Made by a program: the position numbers and the translations under genes. A stretch of 19,749 nt of DNA from RGIG2560 sp964418385. Its GTDB lineage: Bacteria > Patescibacteriota > Microgenomatia > UBA1400 > PJMF01. Below are positions 6,750-14,154 of the stretch, piece after piece (the stretch's first letter is position 1; the number at the start of each line of letters is the position of its first letter). The stretch covers positions 1 to 19,749 of the forward strand of contig CAYQLH010000008.1 in NCBI GenBank assembly GCA_964418385.1. The letters are read 5' to 3'. The notes under the pieces were generated by a model that saw nothing but the letters and a program-made list of their open reading frames with translations, was not told the origin of the DNA and ran no database searches.

Positions 6750-6779
6750 GGGCGGCTATTTTTCAAGCCGCCCCTTTTT
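6750..6779 (+). terminator. Rho-independent terminator after the 194-aa gene
   Basis: GGGCGGCT (6750-6757) and AGCCGCCC (6766-6773) form an 8-bp GC-rich stem with an 8-nt loop, followed by C and five T. It lies 21 bp past the stop and separates this gene from rpsT. Confidence 0.92.
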
Positions 6780-6833
6780 GTGCCTCGGCGGGCGCAAATT
6801 CCCTCAAATTGCCCTCCAAATCGCCCCAATCTG

Positions 6834-6842
6834 TGATATAAT
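6834..6842 (+). promoter_or_regulatory. Extended -10 promoter of rpsT-lepA
   Basis: TGATATAAT, with the -10 at 6837-6842, ends 7 nt before the rpsT ATG. There is no Shine-Dalgarno, so leaderless transcription is expected. Confidence 0.72.
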
Positions 6843-6849
6843 AGCCCAT

Positions 6850-7089
6850 ATGCCAATTTTGAAAAACGCAAAAAAAGCCTTAAGAAACAGTGAACGCAAG
6901 CGCGTGGTCAATCGTCAGGTCAAGACGCGCGTCAAAACTTTCACCGACAAAGTCAAAAAAAGCCACGACGTCAAAGACGTGCCAGCTGCCTTCTCCGCAA
7001 TTGACAAAGCAGTCAAGAAAAACTTGATTCATCGCAATAAAGCTGCACGTTTGAAAGCGCAAATGGCCAGACTTGCGGCCAGCAAATAA
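6850..7089 (+). CDS. rpsT: 30S ribosomal protein S20
   Basis: This small basic protein of the 30S subunit binds 16S rRNA. The 79-residue product begins MPILKNAKKALRNSERKR, the typical S20 N-terminus, continues with Lys-rich helices, and contains IHRNKAARLKAQMARL near the C-terminus, the classic S20 ending. Length is close to the family norm of about 85. The ATG at 6850 was chosen because it begins the conserved S20 N-terminus and lies 7 nt after TATAAT; the in-frame extension upstream is not S20-like and crosses the promoter. lepA begins 22 nt after the stop, so the two genes form an operon. Confidence 0.96.
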   Translation: MPILKNAKKALRNSERKRVVNRQVKTRVKTFTDKVKKSHDVKDVPAAFSAIDKAVKKNLIHRNKAARLKAQMARLAASK

Positions 7090-7111
7090 GCCTTCCGTCG
7101 CAAAGGAACTC

Positions 7112-8938
7112 GTGACGACACCTGTAGTTGACGTGTCACCAGTTGCTCCAGCGCAAATCCGCAATTTTTCTATCATTGCTCATATCGATCACGGCAAAAC
7201 GACGCTCACCGATCGCCTTCTTGAGCTGACCGGTAATGTTTCTCGCGGCCAGGCGGAACGCGTTCTGGACTCCAACCCCATCGAAAAAGAACGGGGGATT
7301 ACGATCAAACTCGCGCCGGTGCGTTTGAGTTACCACGGTTATCAGCTCAATTTAATTGATACTCCAGGCCACGTGGATTTTAGTTACGAGGTCTCGCGCT
7401 CACTGGCTGCTTGTGAAGGGGCACTTTTGGTAGTTGATGCCACGCAAGGTGTCCAGGCACAAACGCTTTCCAACTATTACAAAGCCAAAAAACTCGGTCT
7501 CACTATCATTCCCGTGATCAACAAAATCGATCTACCCGTAGCGGACGTGGAAAAAGTGACGCTAGAGCTGATGGACGCTTTTGACTTCGCTCCAGAGGAC
7601 GTGATTGCGGTGTCCGCCAAATCTGGTCAAGGCGTTGACCGCATTTTGCAGGCCATTGTTGATCGCATTCCCGCGCCGACCGCTTCGCCACTCACTGGTC
7701 CCGCCACTGCTCCTGCTCGAGGCAGCGTGGTAACGGCGATTTTCGATCGCCATCGTGGTGCCATTGCTTATGTCCGTCTTTACCAGGGACAGATTGAAGC
7801 CAGCGACAAACTCGCCTTTTTGGCCAACGGTCACACTTGCCAACCGTTGGAAATCGGTTGTTTTACCCCGAGTATGACGCCATTGCCACAGCTTCGCGCC
7901 GGTGAAGTTGGCTATATTTGTACCGGTCTTAAAGATATTCGCCAACTCGCCATCGGTGATACTTTTACCACCTTTCCGCCAGATCCCACGCTTGAGCCTC
8001 TGCCTGGTTTTCAAAAAGTGCGACCGGTAGTTTTTATGGAAATTTATCCGATTGATGCCGATTTATTTCCCGAATTACAAGACGCCGTGGTCAAGCTTTC
8101 TTATCACGACGCCGCCCTTTCCTGGGCACTCACTCATTCCAACGCTTTAGGCTCTGGTATTAAAGTTGGCTTTTTGGGCATTTTGCACGCTGAAATCGTG
8201 CTCGAGCGTTTGCATCAAGAATTTGATCTCGATTTAATCGCCACTGCGCCCACGGTGGATTATCAAGTCACACTGGTCACTGGCGAGCAAATTCACGTTT
8301 TCACTCCGAGTGACTTGCCTGACCCTTCGCAAATCGCTGCCATCGAAGAGCCGATCGTCCGTCTGGAAATCTTCACCCCCGAAAGCTACGGCAGCCAAAT
8401 TATCCAATTTGCCCGGGCGCGTCGCGGCGAACTTGTCAGTAGCGAGTTTACCGCCGGCAATCTCAAAATTCTTTTTGATCTGCCTTTAAGTGAACTTATT
8501 ACTGATTTTCACGATCAGCTCAAATCTTTGAGTTCTGGTTTTGCTTCTCTTGAGTACGAGCCGCATGGTTACCAGCAGGTCGACGCCGTGAAAGTGAGTA
8601 TTCTTTTAGCTGGCGAACCGGTAGAAACGCTCAGTTTTATTACGCTCGCGTCGCAGGCGGAAGCCAAGGGTCGGCAAATGGTAGAAAAACTTAAACAAGT
8701 CGTTCCGCGAGCCATGTTTGAAATTCCCATCCAGGCGTGTATTGGCAGTCGCATCATCGCGCGCGAAACGCTCAAGGCCTATCGCAAAGACGTGACCGCT
8801 AAACTCTACGGAGGCGATGTCACTCGTCGTCAGAAATTACTCAAAAAACAAGCCCGCGGCAAAAAGCGGATGAAACAATTTGGCAAGGTCAATCTTGACC
8901 AAGATGTCTTTTTAAGCCTCCTGCGACAAAATAGTTAA
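7112..8938 (+). CDS. lepA: Elongation factor 4 (LepA GTPase)
   Basis: This ribosome-associated GTPase is related to EF-G and has been proposed to act in back-translocation or ribosome assembly. With the GTG start at 7112 it has 608 residues, the normal family length. G motifs are AHIDHGKTT (23-31), RGIT (61-64), DTPGHVDF (83-90), NKID (about 137-140) and SAKSG (about 158-162). The segment ERVLDSNPIEKERGITIK and the C-terminal YGGDVTRRQKLLKKQARGKKRMKQFG separate LepA from EF-G and TypA. The start was chosen from AAGGA 4 nt upstream of GTG; a TTG at 7073 inside rpsT is possible but lacks a ribosome site. It is second in the rpsT-lepA operon. Confidence 0.96.
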   Translation: MTTPVVDVSPVAPAQIRNFSIIAHIDHGKTTLTDRLLELTGNVSRGQAERVLDSNPIEKERGITIKLAPVRLSYHGYQLNLIDTPGHVDFSYEVSRSLAACEGALLVVDATQGVQAQTLSNYYKAKKLGLTIIPVINKIDLPVADVEKVTLELMDAFDFAPEDVIAVSAKSGQGVDRILQAIVDRIPAPTASPLTGPATAPARGSVVTAIFDRHRGAIAYVRLYQGQIEASDKLAFLANGHTCQPLEIGCFTPSMTPLPQLRAGEVGYICTGLKDIRQLAIGDTFTTFPPDPTLEPLPGFQKVRPVVFMEIYPIDADLFPELQDAVVKLSYHDAALSWALTHSNALGSGIKVGFLGILHAEIVLERLHQEFDLDLIATAPTVDYQVTLVTGEQIHVFTPSDLPDPSQIAAIEEPIVRLEIFTPESYGSQIIQFARARRGELVSSEFTAGNLKILFDLPLSELITDFHDQLKSLSSGFASLEYEPHGYQQVDAVKVSILLAGEPVETLSFITLASQAEAKGRQMVEKLKQVVPRAMFEIPIQACIGSRIIARETLKAYRKDVTAKLYGGDVTRRQKLLKKQARGKKRMKQFGKVNLDQDVFLSLLRQNS

Positions 8939-8959
8939 TTTATATACAATTTAATATAT

Positions 8960-8977
8960 TTTGATTTATATATCAAA
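8960..8977. repeat. AT-rich palindrome after lepA
   Basis: TTTGAT and ATCAAA surround a 6-nt TTATAT centre. The sequence around it is very AT-rich. It could be a weak terminator or part of the upstream promoter region; the support is only the inverted repeat. Confidence 0.3.
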
Positions 8978-9004
8978 CAAAATCAAACGGAATATTTTTG
9001 CAAC

Positions 9005-9033
9005 TTGACAAAAAGACCATTATATGATATAAT
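9005..9033 (+). promoter_or_regulatory. Upstream promoter (P1) of the 52-aa gene
   Basis: TTGACA (9005-9010), a 17-bp spacer and TATAAT (9028-9033), preceded by TGA. All elements are consensus. The next gene start downstream is at 9147, giving a leader of about 105 nt. Confidence 0.82.
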
Positions 9034-9068
9034 ATAAGACATCTTTCGCGTTTCAGGCAAATATTTTG

Positions 9069-9101
9069 CCACTTGTCAAGTGGACGTCAATATGCTATAA
9101 T
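9069..9101 (+). promoter_or_regulatory. Downstream promoter (P2) with operator-like palindrome
   Basis: TTGTCA (9073-9078), a 17-bp spacer and TATAAT (9096-9101), preceded by TGC. The -35 box lies inside the perfect palindrome CCACTTGTCAAGTGG (9069-9083, 7-bp arms, 1-nt centre). A protein bound there would block P2 and also stand in the path of P1 transcription. Confidence 0.75.
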
Positions 9102-9112
9102 AACACAAATTC

Positions 9113-9130
9113 GGGACACCTGTCCCCAGG
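9113..9130 (+). promoter_or_regulatory. Two competing small hairpins in the leader of the 52-aa gene
   Basis: GGGACA (9113-9118) can pair with TGTCCC (9121-9126); alternatively CCTG (9119-9122) can pair with CAGG (9127-9130). The two are mutually exclusive and end just before the Shine-Dalgarno AAGGAGG at 9133-9139, so they could tune translation. This is inference from pairing alone. Confidence 0.35.
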
Positions 9131-9146
9131 ATAAGGAGGAATCACT

Positions 9147-9305
9147 GTGGCAAATGGTAGGAAGTTCCGTCGGCGCGGTAGCGATTCGTATGATGGCGGT
9201 TGTAGCAAACGCCGTCCCGTAATCGAGGATGAACGGCGGGAGGCAAGTTCTGCTCCTGTTGTTGATGTCTTTGATGTCGACAGCAATACGCGCAACCTGC
9301 GCTGA
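9147..9305 (+). CDS. Unrecognised 52-aa charged protein
   Basis: This short gene encodes a 52-residue product with an Arg-rich N-terminal half (GRKFRRRGS, SKRRP) and a more acidic C-terminal half (VVDVFDVDS), one cysteine and no membrane segment. I do not recognise a family. Support for a real gene is structural: a GTG start exactly 7 nt after the strong Shine-Dalgarno AAGGAGG (9133-9139), two tandem consensus-type promoters upstream, and a perfect GC-rich terminator 5 bp after the TGA stop. The basic N-terminus would suit nucleic-acid or ribosome binding, but that is a guess. Its gene architecture resembles that of the 194-aa orphan gene at 6144-6728. Confidence 0.66.
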   Translation: MANGRKFRRRGSDSYDGGCSKRRPVIEDERREASSAPVVDVFDVDSNTRNLR

Positions 9306-9310
9306 AGCTT

Positions 9311-9332
9311 GGGGCCGTAAAGGCCCCTTTTT
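9311..9332 (+). terminator. Rho-independent terminator after the 52-aa gene
   Basis: GGGGCC (9311-9316), loop GTAAA, GGCCCC (9322-9327), then five T (9328-9332). Short, GC-perfect and followed by a T run, directly after the stop codon. Confidence 0.93.
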
Positions 9333-9357
9333 ACCGCTAAAATGCCCCAAGTTGTAG

Positions 9358-9363
9358 TATAAT
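9358..9363 (+). promoter_or_regulatory. -10 box of the acyltransferase gene
   Basis: TATAAT ends 7 nt before the ATG at 9371. It lacks the TGn extension seen at most other starts and no clear -35 is visible. A leaderless transcript is expected. Confidence 0.62.
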
Positions 9364-9370
9364 ATGGCTT

Positions 9371-9985
9371 ATGACAGATAAAGACGGACAAAAATTGACC
9401 ATCGGGCAACTCACCGGTAAGGTTGCGCGGCGCTTGGAGGCGTATTATCTCGAGCTGGTGACGGGATTTTTGTGGTGGTTTGTGGGTGAAATTCCTTTTC
9501 ATACGATCCGCAAGTTTTTCTACCGCCTGTCAGGGATGCGTCTGGGTCGGCACTCCACGCTCCACATGCGAGCTCGCCTTTATGATCCGCGTCACATTCG
9601 CATTGGTGCTGATACGATTATTGGCGAACGTGCTGTCTTGGATGGTCGTTGTCAGCTGCCAGGCTCCAGCAGCGAACTTGTGATTGGCAATCATGTGGAT
9701 ATTGCCTCAGAAGTGATGATTTGGACTAGCGAACACGATTTGCACAGCGCCACTTGGGCTGCCCGCGAGGAACGCGTGGTGATCGAGGATTATGTTTTTA
9801 TTGGTCCACGGGCAATTATTTTGCCAGGGATTACGATAGGGGAGGGGGCAGTGGTGGCTGCGGGTGCAGTGGTGACCAAAAATGTACCCGCTCGCAGTAT
9901 CGTCGGTGGCGTGCCTGCTAAGGTGATTGGTGAGCGTCAAGGTGAGCTGAATTATCAACTTGGCCGCTATCGTCTCTGGCAGTAA
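9371..9985 (+). CDS. Left-handed beta-helix (hexapeptide repeat) acyltransferase
   Basis: The 204-residue protein has an N-terminal helical region (about 10-55) with an aromatic hydrophobic stretch, then hexapeptide repeats forming a left-handed beta helix (about 58-180; for example IRIGADTIIGERAVL and ITIGEGAVVAAGAVVTKNV). The SEHDLHS segment (120-126) carries the catalytic-type histidine at 122 found in maltose/NodL/WcaF-type O-acetyltransferases, and PARSIVGGVPAKVIGER is the usual family ending. It probably transfers an acetyl or acyl group from CoA to a sugar in cell-surface polymer synthesis; the substrate is unknown. The start follows TATAAT by 7 nt without a Shine-Dalgarno. It converges on the DUF4012 gene with only 8 bp between. 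Confidence 0.9.
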   Translation: MTDKDGQKLTIGQLTGKVARRLEAYYLELVTGFLWWFVGEIPFHTIRKFFYRLSGMRLGRHSTLHMRARLYDPRHIRIGADTIIGERAVLDGRCQLPGSSSELVIGNHVDIASEVMIWTSEHDLHSATWAAREERVVIEDYVFIGPRAIILPGITIGEGAVVAAGAVVTKNVPARSIVGGVPAKVIGERQGELNYQLGRYRLWQ

Positions 9986-9993
9986 ATGTCAAT

Positions 9994-11178
9994 TTATTCA
10001 CGTATAGACCAGCATTTTTTTGGACTTTGCATTTCTAAAGTGATCTGGGATTGCTTTTGCTCTTCCACCAGCAAAAAAAACCCGACTTCGCGCCAAGTTT
10101 GACCACGGGCATCAACGATAAGCCGCTCATCACGCTCGCTTACGGACCAACCGTCAATCAAGATCGCACTCACTGTCGCTTCTGGCGAGAGCAAAACTCG
10201 CTGATAATCGGCAAATTGGGCGCGCTCCAGCAACAAACTGTTGTCGTTGACCGGGGCGTTAATGGTAATTGTTAGCTTCACGCTCACGGTGGATTCTTTA
10301 TCTGCCAAGGCAATTACTGGTCGAGAAAGCTTAGTCTGCGTATAACGGTTGCTTTTATTGATCCCCACATTACTTGCTACCAAGTAAACAGTTTCGCACC
10401 GGATTGCGCGACTCGTTTCACCACTGGCGCCGTACCAACGAAATAACGTTTCTAGCCAACCAGCGTCAGCGTAAGCCTGGTAAAGGCGGTCGGTTTTTTG
10501 CGCCGCCAAAAAATTGAGGGTGGCGAGCTTTTGTTGCCAGTCCAACTGTCGCCAAAAATCGATCATTTGTTCGCCAAAGTAGCTTAAAAATCGCGTTTTG
10601 GGCTGCCGTGGCGTCGCCAGCAGGTTATGATCGCGTCGTGCCAAGATGGTGAAGTTTTCGCTCGTAATTTCCTCGCCGTGATAATCGTGAAAATCTGGTC
10701 GCCAGCCTTGCTGCTTCCAAAAATCCAGCAAGCGTTCCACCAAAGTGGAGTTAAGAGCGACGATCACGTCTGCGTGACCCGCCCGTGCTCGCTCCAAAAG
10801 CATTGTCACCGCTTTCATACTCGAGGGGAAATCGCGTTCCCAATTGGCATCTTGCAAATGTAAAGCGTCGCGACCGCCACTTAAATACGTCCGTACTGCT
10901 GCCGGCGCCGGCAAGTACTGCGCGATTTGATCGTCAAGTTCGTAAACGTCATGCCAATGCCACGACTCCACACTCAGACCTCGAGTTTGGACAATCGCTA
11001 AAGAGCCAAAAAAACCGCCTGTCGCTCGCACTTCATCGGCATTTTGAAAAATAAAAACCACCTGCCAGCGCTGCTGGGCTAGCCAATGCGCCGCCCAAAC
11101 AAGAGCCAGCACCACACAGGTCAAAGCGATCAAACGCCTCCAGGCATGTTTACTCCAAGGTAATTCCCCGAATTTCAT
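9994..11178 (-). CDS. DUF4012 family membrane-anchored protein
   Basis: The 394-residue protein has an N-terminal membrane helix (about 14-34) and a large extracytoplasmic region. Motifs typical of DUF4012 are FQNADEVRATGGFFGSL (44-60), DANWERDFPSS (110-120) and VASNVGINKSNRY (267-279). The family is frequent in CPR bacteria and some Gram-positives, often near surface-polysaccharide genes; its activity is not established. The start at 11178 lies inside the end of the cyclophilin gene and is supported by GGAGG 6 nt upstream. The two genes overlap by 29 nt in different frames, so translation is probably coupled. It is second in the cyclophilin-DUF4012 unit. Confidence 0.87.
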   Translation of the reverse strand: MKFGELPWSKHAWRRLIALTCVVLALVWAAHWLAQQRWQVVFIFQNADEVRATGGFFGSLAIVQTRGLSVESWHWHDVYELDDQIAQYLPAPAAVRTYLSGGRDALHLQDANWERDFPSSMKAVTMLLERARAGHADVIVALNSTLVERLLDFWKQQGWRPDFHDYHGEEITSENFTILARRDHNLLATPRQPKTRFLSYFGEQMIDFWRQLDWQQKLATLNFLAAQKTDRLYQAYADAGWLETLFRWYGASGETSRAIRCETVYLVASNVGINKSNRYTQTKLSRPVIALADKESTVSVKLTITINAPVNDNSLLLERAQFADYQRVLLSPEATVSAILIDGWSVSERDERLIVDARGQTWREVGFFLLVEEQKQSQITLEMQSPKKCWSIRE

Positions 11179-11923
11179 CGCCCACCTCCAAACGGGGCAA
11201 AATGTTGAGACCATTGGTCACGCGACCAAAAATCGCGTGGCGACCATCCAGATATGTCGCCGGGGCTAATGTAATGAAGAATTGGCTACCCCCAGAGTTG
11301 GGATAACTACCGTCGACATTGATATTGGCCATGGATAAAACGCCCGCACTGTCGTGGGATAAACTGGGATCAAACTCGTCTTCGATGCGATATCCAGGAT
11401 AACCGGTGCCAAGCTTTTCCAAAGCTTCACGAGAACGGACATCACGACTTTGATCATCGCCAATCTGGGCTACAAAGTTCGGCACTACACGGTGAAAGTG
11501 CAAACCGTTATAAAAACCATTTTCCGCCAAAGTGACAAAATTGGCCACCGTTAGCGGTGATTTTGAACCGTAAAGCTCGACTTCAATATTGCCCTTGTTG
11601 GTCGCGATCACAGCCTTGGTGACTGCTGAGGCTGTTGCTGGGAAATCCGCCAATGTTTTCAGCGGTAACTGCAACGACGCGGGTGCGCTTAAATCTGCAG
11701 TCAAGTTGAAACTTTCAGAAGACATTTGCTGACCGTCCACCATTTGCAATTGCGCAATATCGACGCCAGTATTGATCGCCTCAAGAGCAGCTTGCTCGCG
11801 TTCATGGTCGAGACGCCGTTGGCGAAAATAAAATGCCGCAAACAAACTCACAAATAATAAAATCAGTATCCCCAAAGTAATAATCATTGCTCGGTTGATA
11901 CTCGAGAAAGTCTTTTTTTGCAT
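11150..11923 (-). CDS. Cyclophilin-type peptidyl-prolyl isomerase, membrane-anchored
   Basis: The 257-residue protein has an N-terminal membrane helix (about 12-33), a linker and a cyclophilin domain (about 103-255). Active-site motifs are FHRVVPNFVAQIGD (143-156, with R145, F150 and Q153) and GGSQFFITL (211-219, with Q214 and F216), then LDGRHAIFGRV (225-235). It should catalyse cis-trans isomerisation of X-Pro bonds and, being anchored outside, assist folding of exported proteins. The start at 11923 was chosen because TATAAT ends 6 nt upstream; a longer in-frame reading would cross the divergent promoter. It is first in an operon with the DUF4012 gene. Confidence 0.95.
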   Translation of the reverse strand: MQKKTFSSINRAMIITLGILILLFVSLFAAFYFRQRRLDHEREQAALEAINTGVDIAQLQMVDGQQMSSESFNLTADLSAPASLQLPLKTLADFPATASAVTKAVIATNKGNIEVELYGSKSPLTVANFVTLAENGFYNGLHFHRVVPNFVAQIGDDQSRDVRSREALEKLGTGYPGYRIEDEFDPSLSHDSAGVLSMANINVDGSYPNSGGSQFFITLAPATYLDGRHAIFGRVTNGLNILPRLEVGDEIRGITLE

Positions 11924-11929
11924 GACGGC

Positions 11930-11938
11930 ATTATAACA
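11930..11938 (-). promoter_or_regulatory. Extended -10 promoter of the cyclophilin operon
   Basis: TGTTATAAT on the minus strand, with the -10 ending 6 nt before the ATG at 11923. Its -35 position falls inside the coding start of the divergent nucleotidyltransferase gene. Confidence 0.72.
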
Positions 11939-11943
11939 GGTTG

Positions 11944-11952
11944 TGGTATAAT
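11944..11952 (+). promoter_or_regulatory. Extended -10 promoter of the nucleotidyltransferase gene
   Basis: TGGTATAAT, with the -10 at 11947-11952, ends 7 nt before the ATG at 11960. It is 11 bp from the opposing -10 box, so the two promoters should compete for RNA polymerase. Confidence 0.74.
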
Positions 11953-11959
11953 AGTCAAT

Positions 11960-12871
11960 ATGCACAAGACACTTTTGGTCATGGCGGCTGGCATGGGTTC
12001 GCGCTATGGCGGTCTCAAACAAATCGACAGTGTGGGTCCAAACGGCGAGTACTTGATTGATTATTCGGTTTATGACGCCATTCGCGCCGGATTTGACAAA
12101 ATCGTTTTTGTGATCCGCGAAGATTTTGCCACCGAATTTCGCGCTCATTTTGCCACAAGGTCTTTGCCGACTGGCATTACCATTGAGTATGTCTATCAGC
12201 GCCTCGATGATTTACCTGCTGGTTTTACCGCTCCTGCTGCGCGCCAAAAGCCTTGGGGTACGGGTCACGCTGTTTGGTCTGCGCGCCAGGTAATTAACGG
12301 GCCCATGGCCGTTATCAGCGCTGATGATTTTTATGGCCGCGAAGCTTTTGTGACGGTTGCTGCTTGGTTGGACCACCTGCCGTCTGCCAGTCATGATCAT
12401 TATGCCGTGGTGGGGTATCGACTTGGCAACACTCTCTCGCCCAACGGCTGGGTGGCCCGTGGTTTGCTCAAAATGGACGATTCGCACCATCTCACTTCTA
12501 TCCACGAGCATACCAAAATCGGTTGGGTAGACGGTCAAATTGTCAGTCGTGACAAAGCAGACGTTGATCATGTTTTGTCAGCAGATCGCTTGGTGTCAAT
12601 GGTGCTTTTTGCCTTTACACCAGACTTTTTTACCCATCTAGAAACTAGCTTTTGTCAATTCCTAAACGTCCATTTAACAGATTTGTCGTGCGAATTTTTC
12701 ACGCCCAATGTCGTCAACGATCTCATCCAAGCCGGCACAAGTCAAATGGAAGTGATTCCGACTCCAAGCACTTGGTTTGGCGTTACTTACGCTTCAGACA
12801 AGCAAATCACCATCAATGCGATCGAACGTCTCATCGCCACGGGCGTTTATCCACGCAGCTTGTGGACGTAA
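11960..12871 (+). CDS. NTP-dependent sugar nucleotidyltransferase-like protein
   Basis: The 303-residue cytoplasmic protein begins with the nucleotide-binding signature LLVMAAGMGSRYGGLKQ (5-21). It continues with GTGHAVW (100-106) and the metal-binding-type ADDFYG (121-126), all characteristic of the NTP_transferase (RmlA/GlmU-like) fold. Such enzymes make NDP-sugars from a sugar phosphate and an NTP; the sugar and nucleotide cannot be assigned here. It lies directly before two polysaccharide flippases, which suits a role in surface glycan precursor supply. The start at 11960 follows TATAAT by 7 nt with no Shine-Dalgarno. A leftward cyclophilin operon diverges from the same 36-bp gap. Confidence 0.88.
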   Translation: MHKTLLVMAAGMGSRYGGLKQIDSVGPNGEYLIDYSVYDAIRAGFDKIVFVIREDFATEFRAHFATRSLPTGITIEYVYQRLDDLPAGFTAPAARQKPWGTGHAVWSARQVINGPMAVISADDFYGREAFVTVAAWLDHLPSASHDHYAVVGYRLGNTLSPNGWVARGLLKMDDSHHLTSIHEHTKIGWVDGQIVSRDKADVDHVLSADRLVSMVLFAFTPDFFTHLETSFCQFLNVHLTDLSCEFFTPNVVNDLIQAGTSQMEVIPTPSTWFGVTYASDKQITINAIERLIATGVYPRSLWT

Positions 12872-12882
12872 ACGCCGCCTCA

Positions 12883-12891
12883 TGATATAAT
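12883..12891 (+). promoter_or_regulatory. Extended -10 promoter of the flippase pair
   Basis: TGATATAAT, with the -10 at 12886-12891, ends 6 nt before the GTG at 12898. It fills most of the 26-bp gap after the nucleotidyltransferase stop. Confidence 0.68.
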
Positions 12892-12897
12892 TTTCTC

Positions 12898-14154
12898 GTG
12901 CCAAAAAAAATGACTTCTGGTCTCCAGCATTTCTTTTCGCAAAGCGTTTTTAACGTTTTTGGCAATGCGACCGCCAGTTTCTTGGCTTTTCTTTTCAATT
13001 ACGTTGTCGTCCACGCACTGACACAAGCCGACTATGGCGAATACGCCAGCGTCAACGCCTACGTGACGCTTCTGGTTTTGCCGCTGACGGTGCTAGCTTT
13101 GATCATCACCCGCAGTCTCGCTCGTCGGGCACCAGCGCGTCGTTGGCGGGCTTTGCAGCGACTCAACACTCGCACTCTCGCCACTTTGCGTCATTTTTTG
13201 CCGGCAGTGCTCGCTGGCGCAGTGATCGCTGTCTTTGTGCTCGCTTGGCGCGCCAATTTCTTGTCGCAATTTTCGGCGCCATTAGTGATTTTTTTACTGG
13301 CGGCCAATTGTCTGGTCACCTGGTGGAATAGCGAGCTAGTTGGCTTACAGTGGTTTCGCTCCACGGCGGCAGCGGCGATTGCTTCCATGGGTTTTCGCCT
13401 GCTGACTGGTTTGGCGGTCCTCTTGTGGACGCCCACGCTGATGGGCGTTTATGGTTGCTTGGTTGTCAGCGCCCTGGCGCAGTGTGCTTGGTATTACCTG
13501 ACACTTTCTGGTTGTTTTCGCCGGAAACTCACAAGCACTGCTTCGCTTCCTGCCTGGTCACTCACTCACTTGCCCAAGCAAGCGTGGTTGCCCAGTTTCC
13601 TTTTCACGCTCACCACCACTTGTCTGCTCAATCTCGACGTGGTGGCGGTCAAGTGTTGGTGTACGCCAGATTTTGCCGGTCTTTACGGGCTTTTTTCGCT
13701 TTTTGCCAAAGTCCTTCTCTACGCTAGTCAGCCCTTGATCAACGTCGCTTTTACGCATTTTGGCAGCAGCAGTGTCGTCCACGCGCGCCAAGTCGCCACT
13801 TTTGCCAGTTTTTTCATCATTGCTTTTACACTTGGGATGACAGCTCTTTACGCATTTTTGCCAGGATTGCTGATCACCATTGTCGGCCACGCATCCTATT
13901 TATCGCTCGCTCCAGATCTTTTTTTGGCAGCAATTTTTGGCGGCGTTTATTCGCTGGTGATGCTTTGGGGTCAAAAACTCGTCGCCGCGTCTTCGCACTG
14001 GCTTGCCTGGGGATTACTCGCACCGCTCGCCCAGCTGGCACTTTTTGCCGTTTCGCCAGCTCAGATCCGCACTCTCGCTGTCATCGACATTGCCGTGACG
14101 GCAGCTCTCTTGATCTTTTGGCGCTTAGCCGCCAGAAAGGCGTCTCGTGCTTAA
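12898..14154 (+). CDS. MOP-superfamily polysaccharide flippase (first of two)
   Basis: The 418-residue polytopic membrane protein has about 12 predicted helices. The N-terminus (FFSQSVFNVFGNATASFLAF, then LTQADYGEYASVNAYV) follows the Wzx/oligosaccharide flippase pattern, where a YGxY-type segment follows the first helix. Such proteins move lipid-linked glycan precursors across the membrane. The start is GTG at 12898, 6 nt after TATAAT and without a Shine-Dalgarno; an in-frame ATG at codon 5 is possible. The gene follows the nucleotidyltransferase closely and overlaps the second flippase by 8 nt. The substrate is unknown, and no glycosyltransferase is in the window. Confidence 0.85.
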   Translation: MPKKMTSGLQHFFSQSVFNVFGNATASFLAFLFNYVVVHALTQADYGEYASVNAYVTLLVLPLTVLALIITRSLARRAPARRWRALQRLNTRTLATLRHFLPAVLAGAVIAVFVLAWRANFLSQFSAPLVIFLLAANCLVTWWNSELVGLQWFRSTAAAAIASMGFRLLTGLAVLLWTPTLMGVYGCLVVSALAQCAWYYLTLSGCFRRKLTSTASLPAWSLTHLPKQAWLPSFLFTLTTTCLLNLDVVAVKCWCTPDFAGLYGLFSLFAKVLLYASQPLINVAFTHFGSSSVVHARQVATFASFFIIAFTLGMTALYAFLPGLLITIVGHASYLSLAPDLFLAAIFGGVYSLVMLWGQKLVAASSHWLAWGLLAPLAQLALFAVSPAQIRTLAVIDIAVTAALLIFWRLAARKASRA

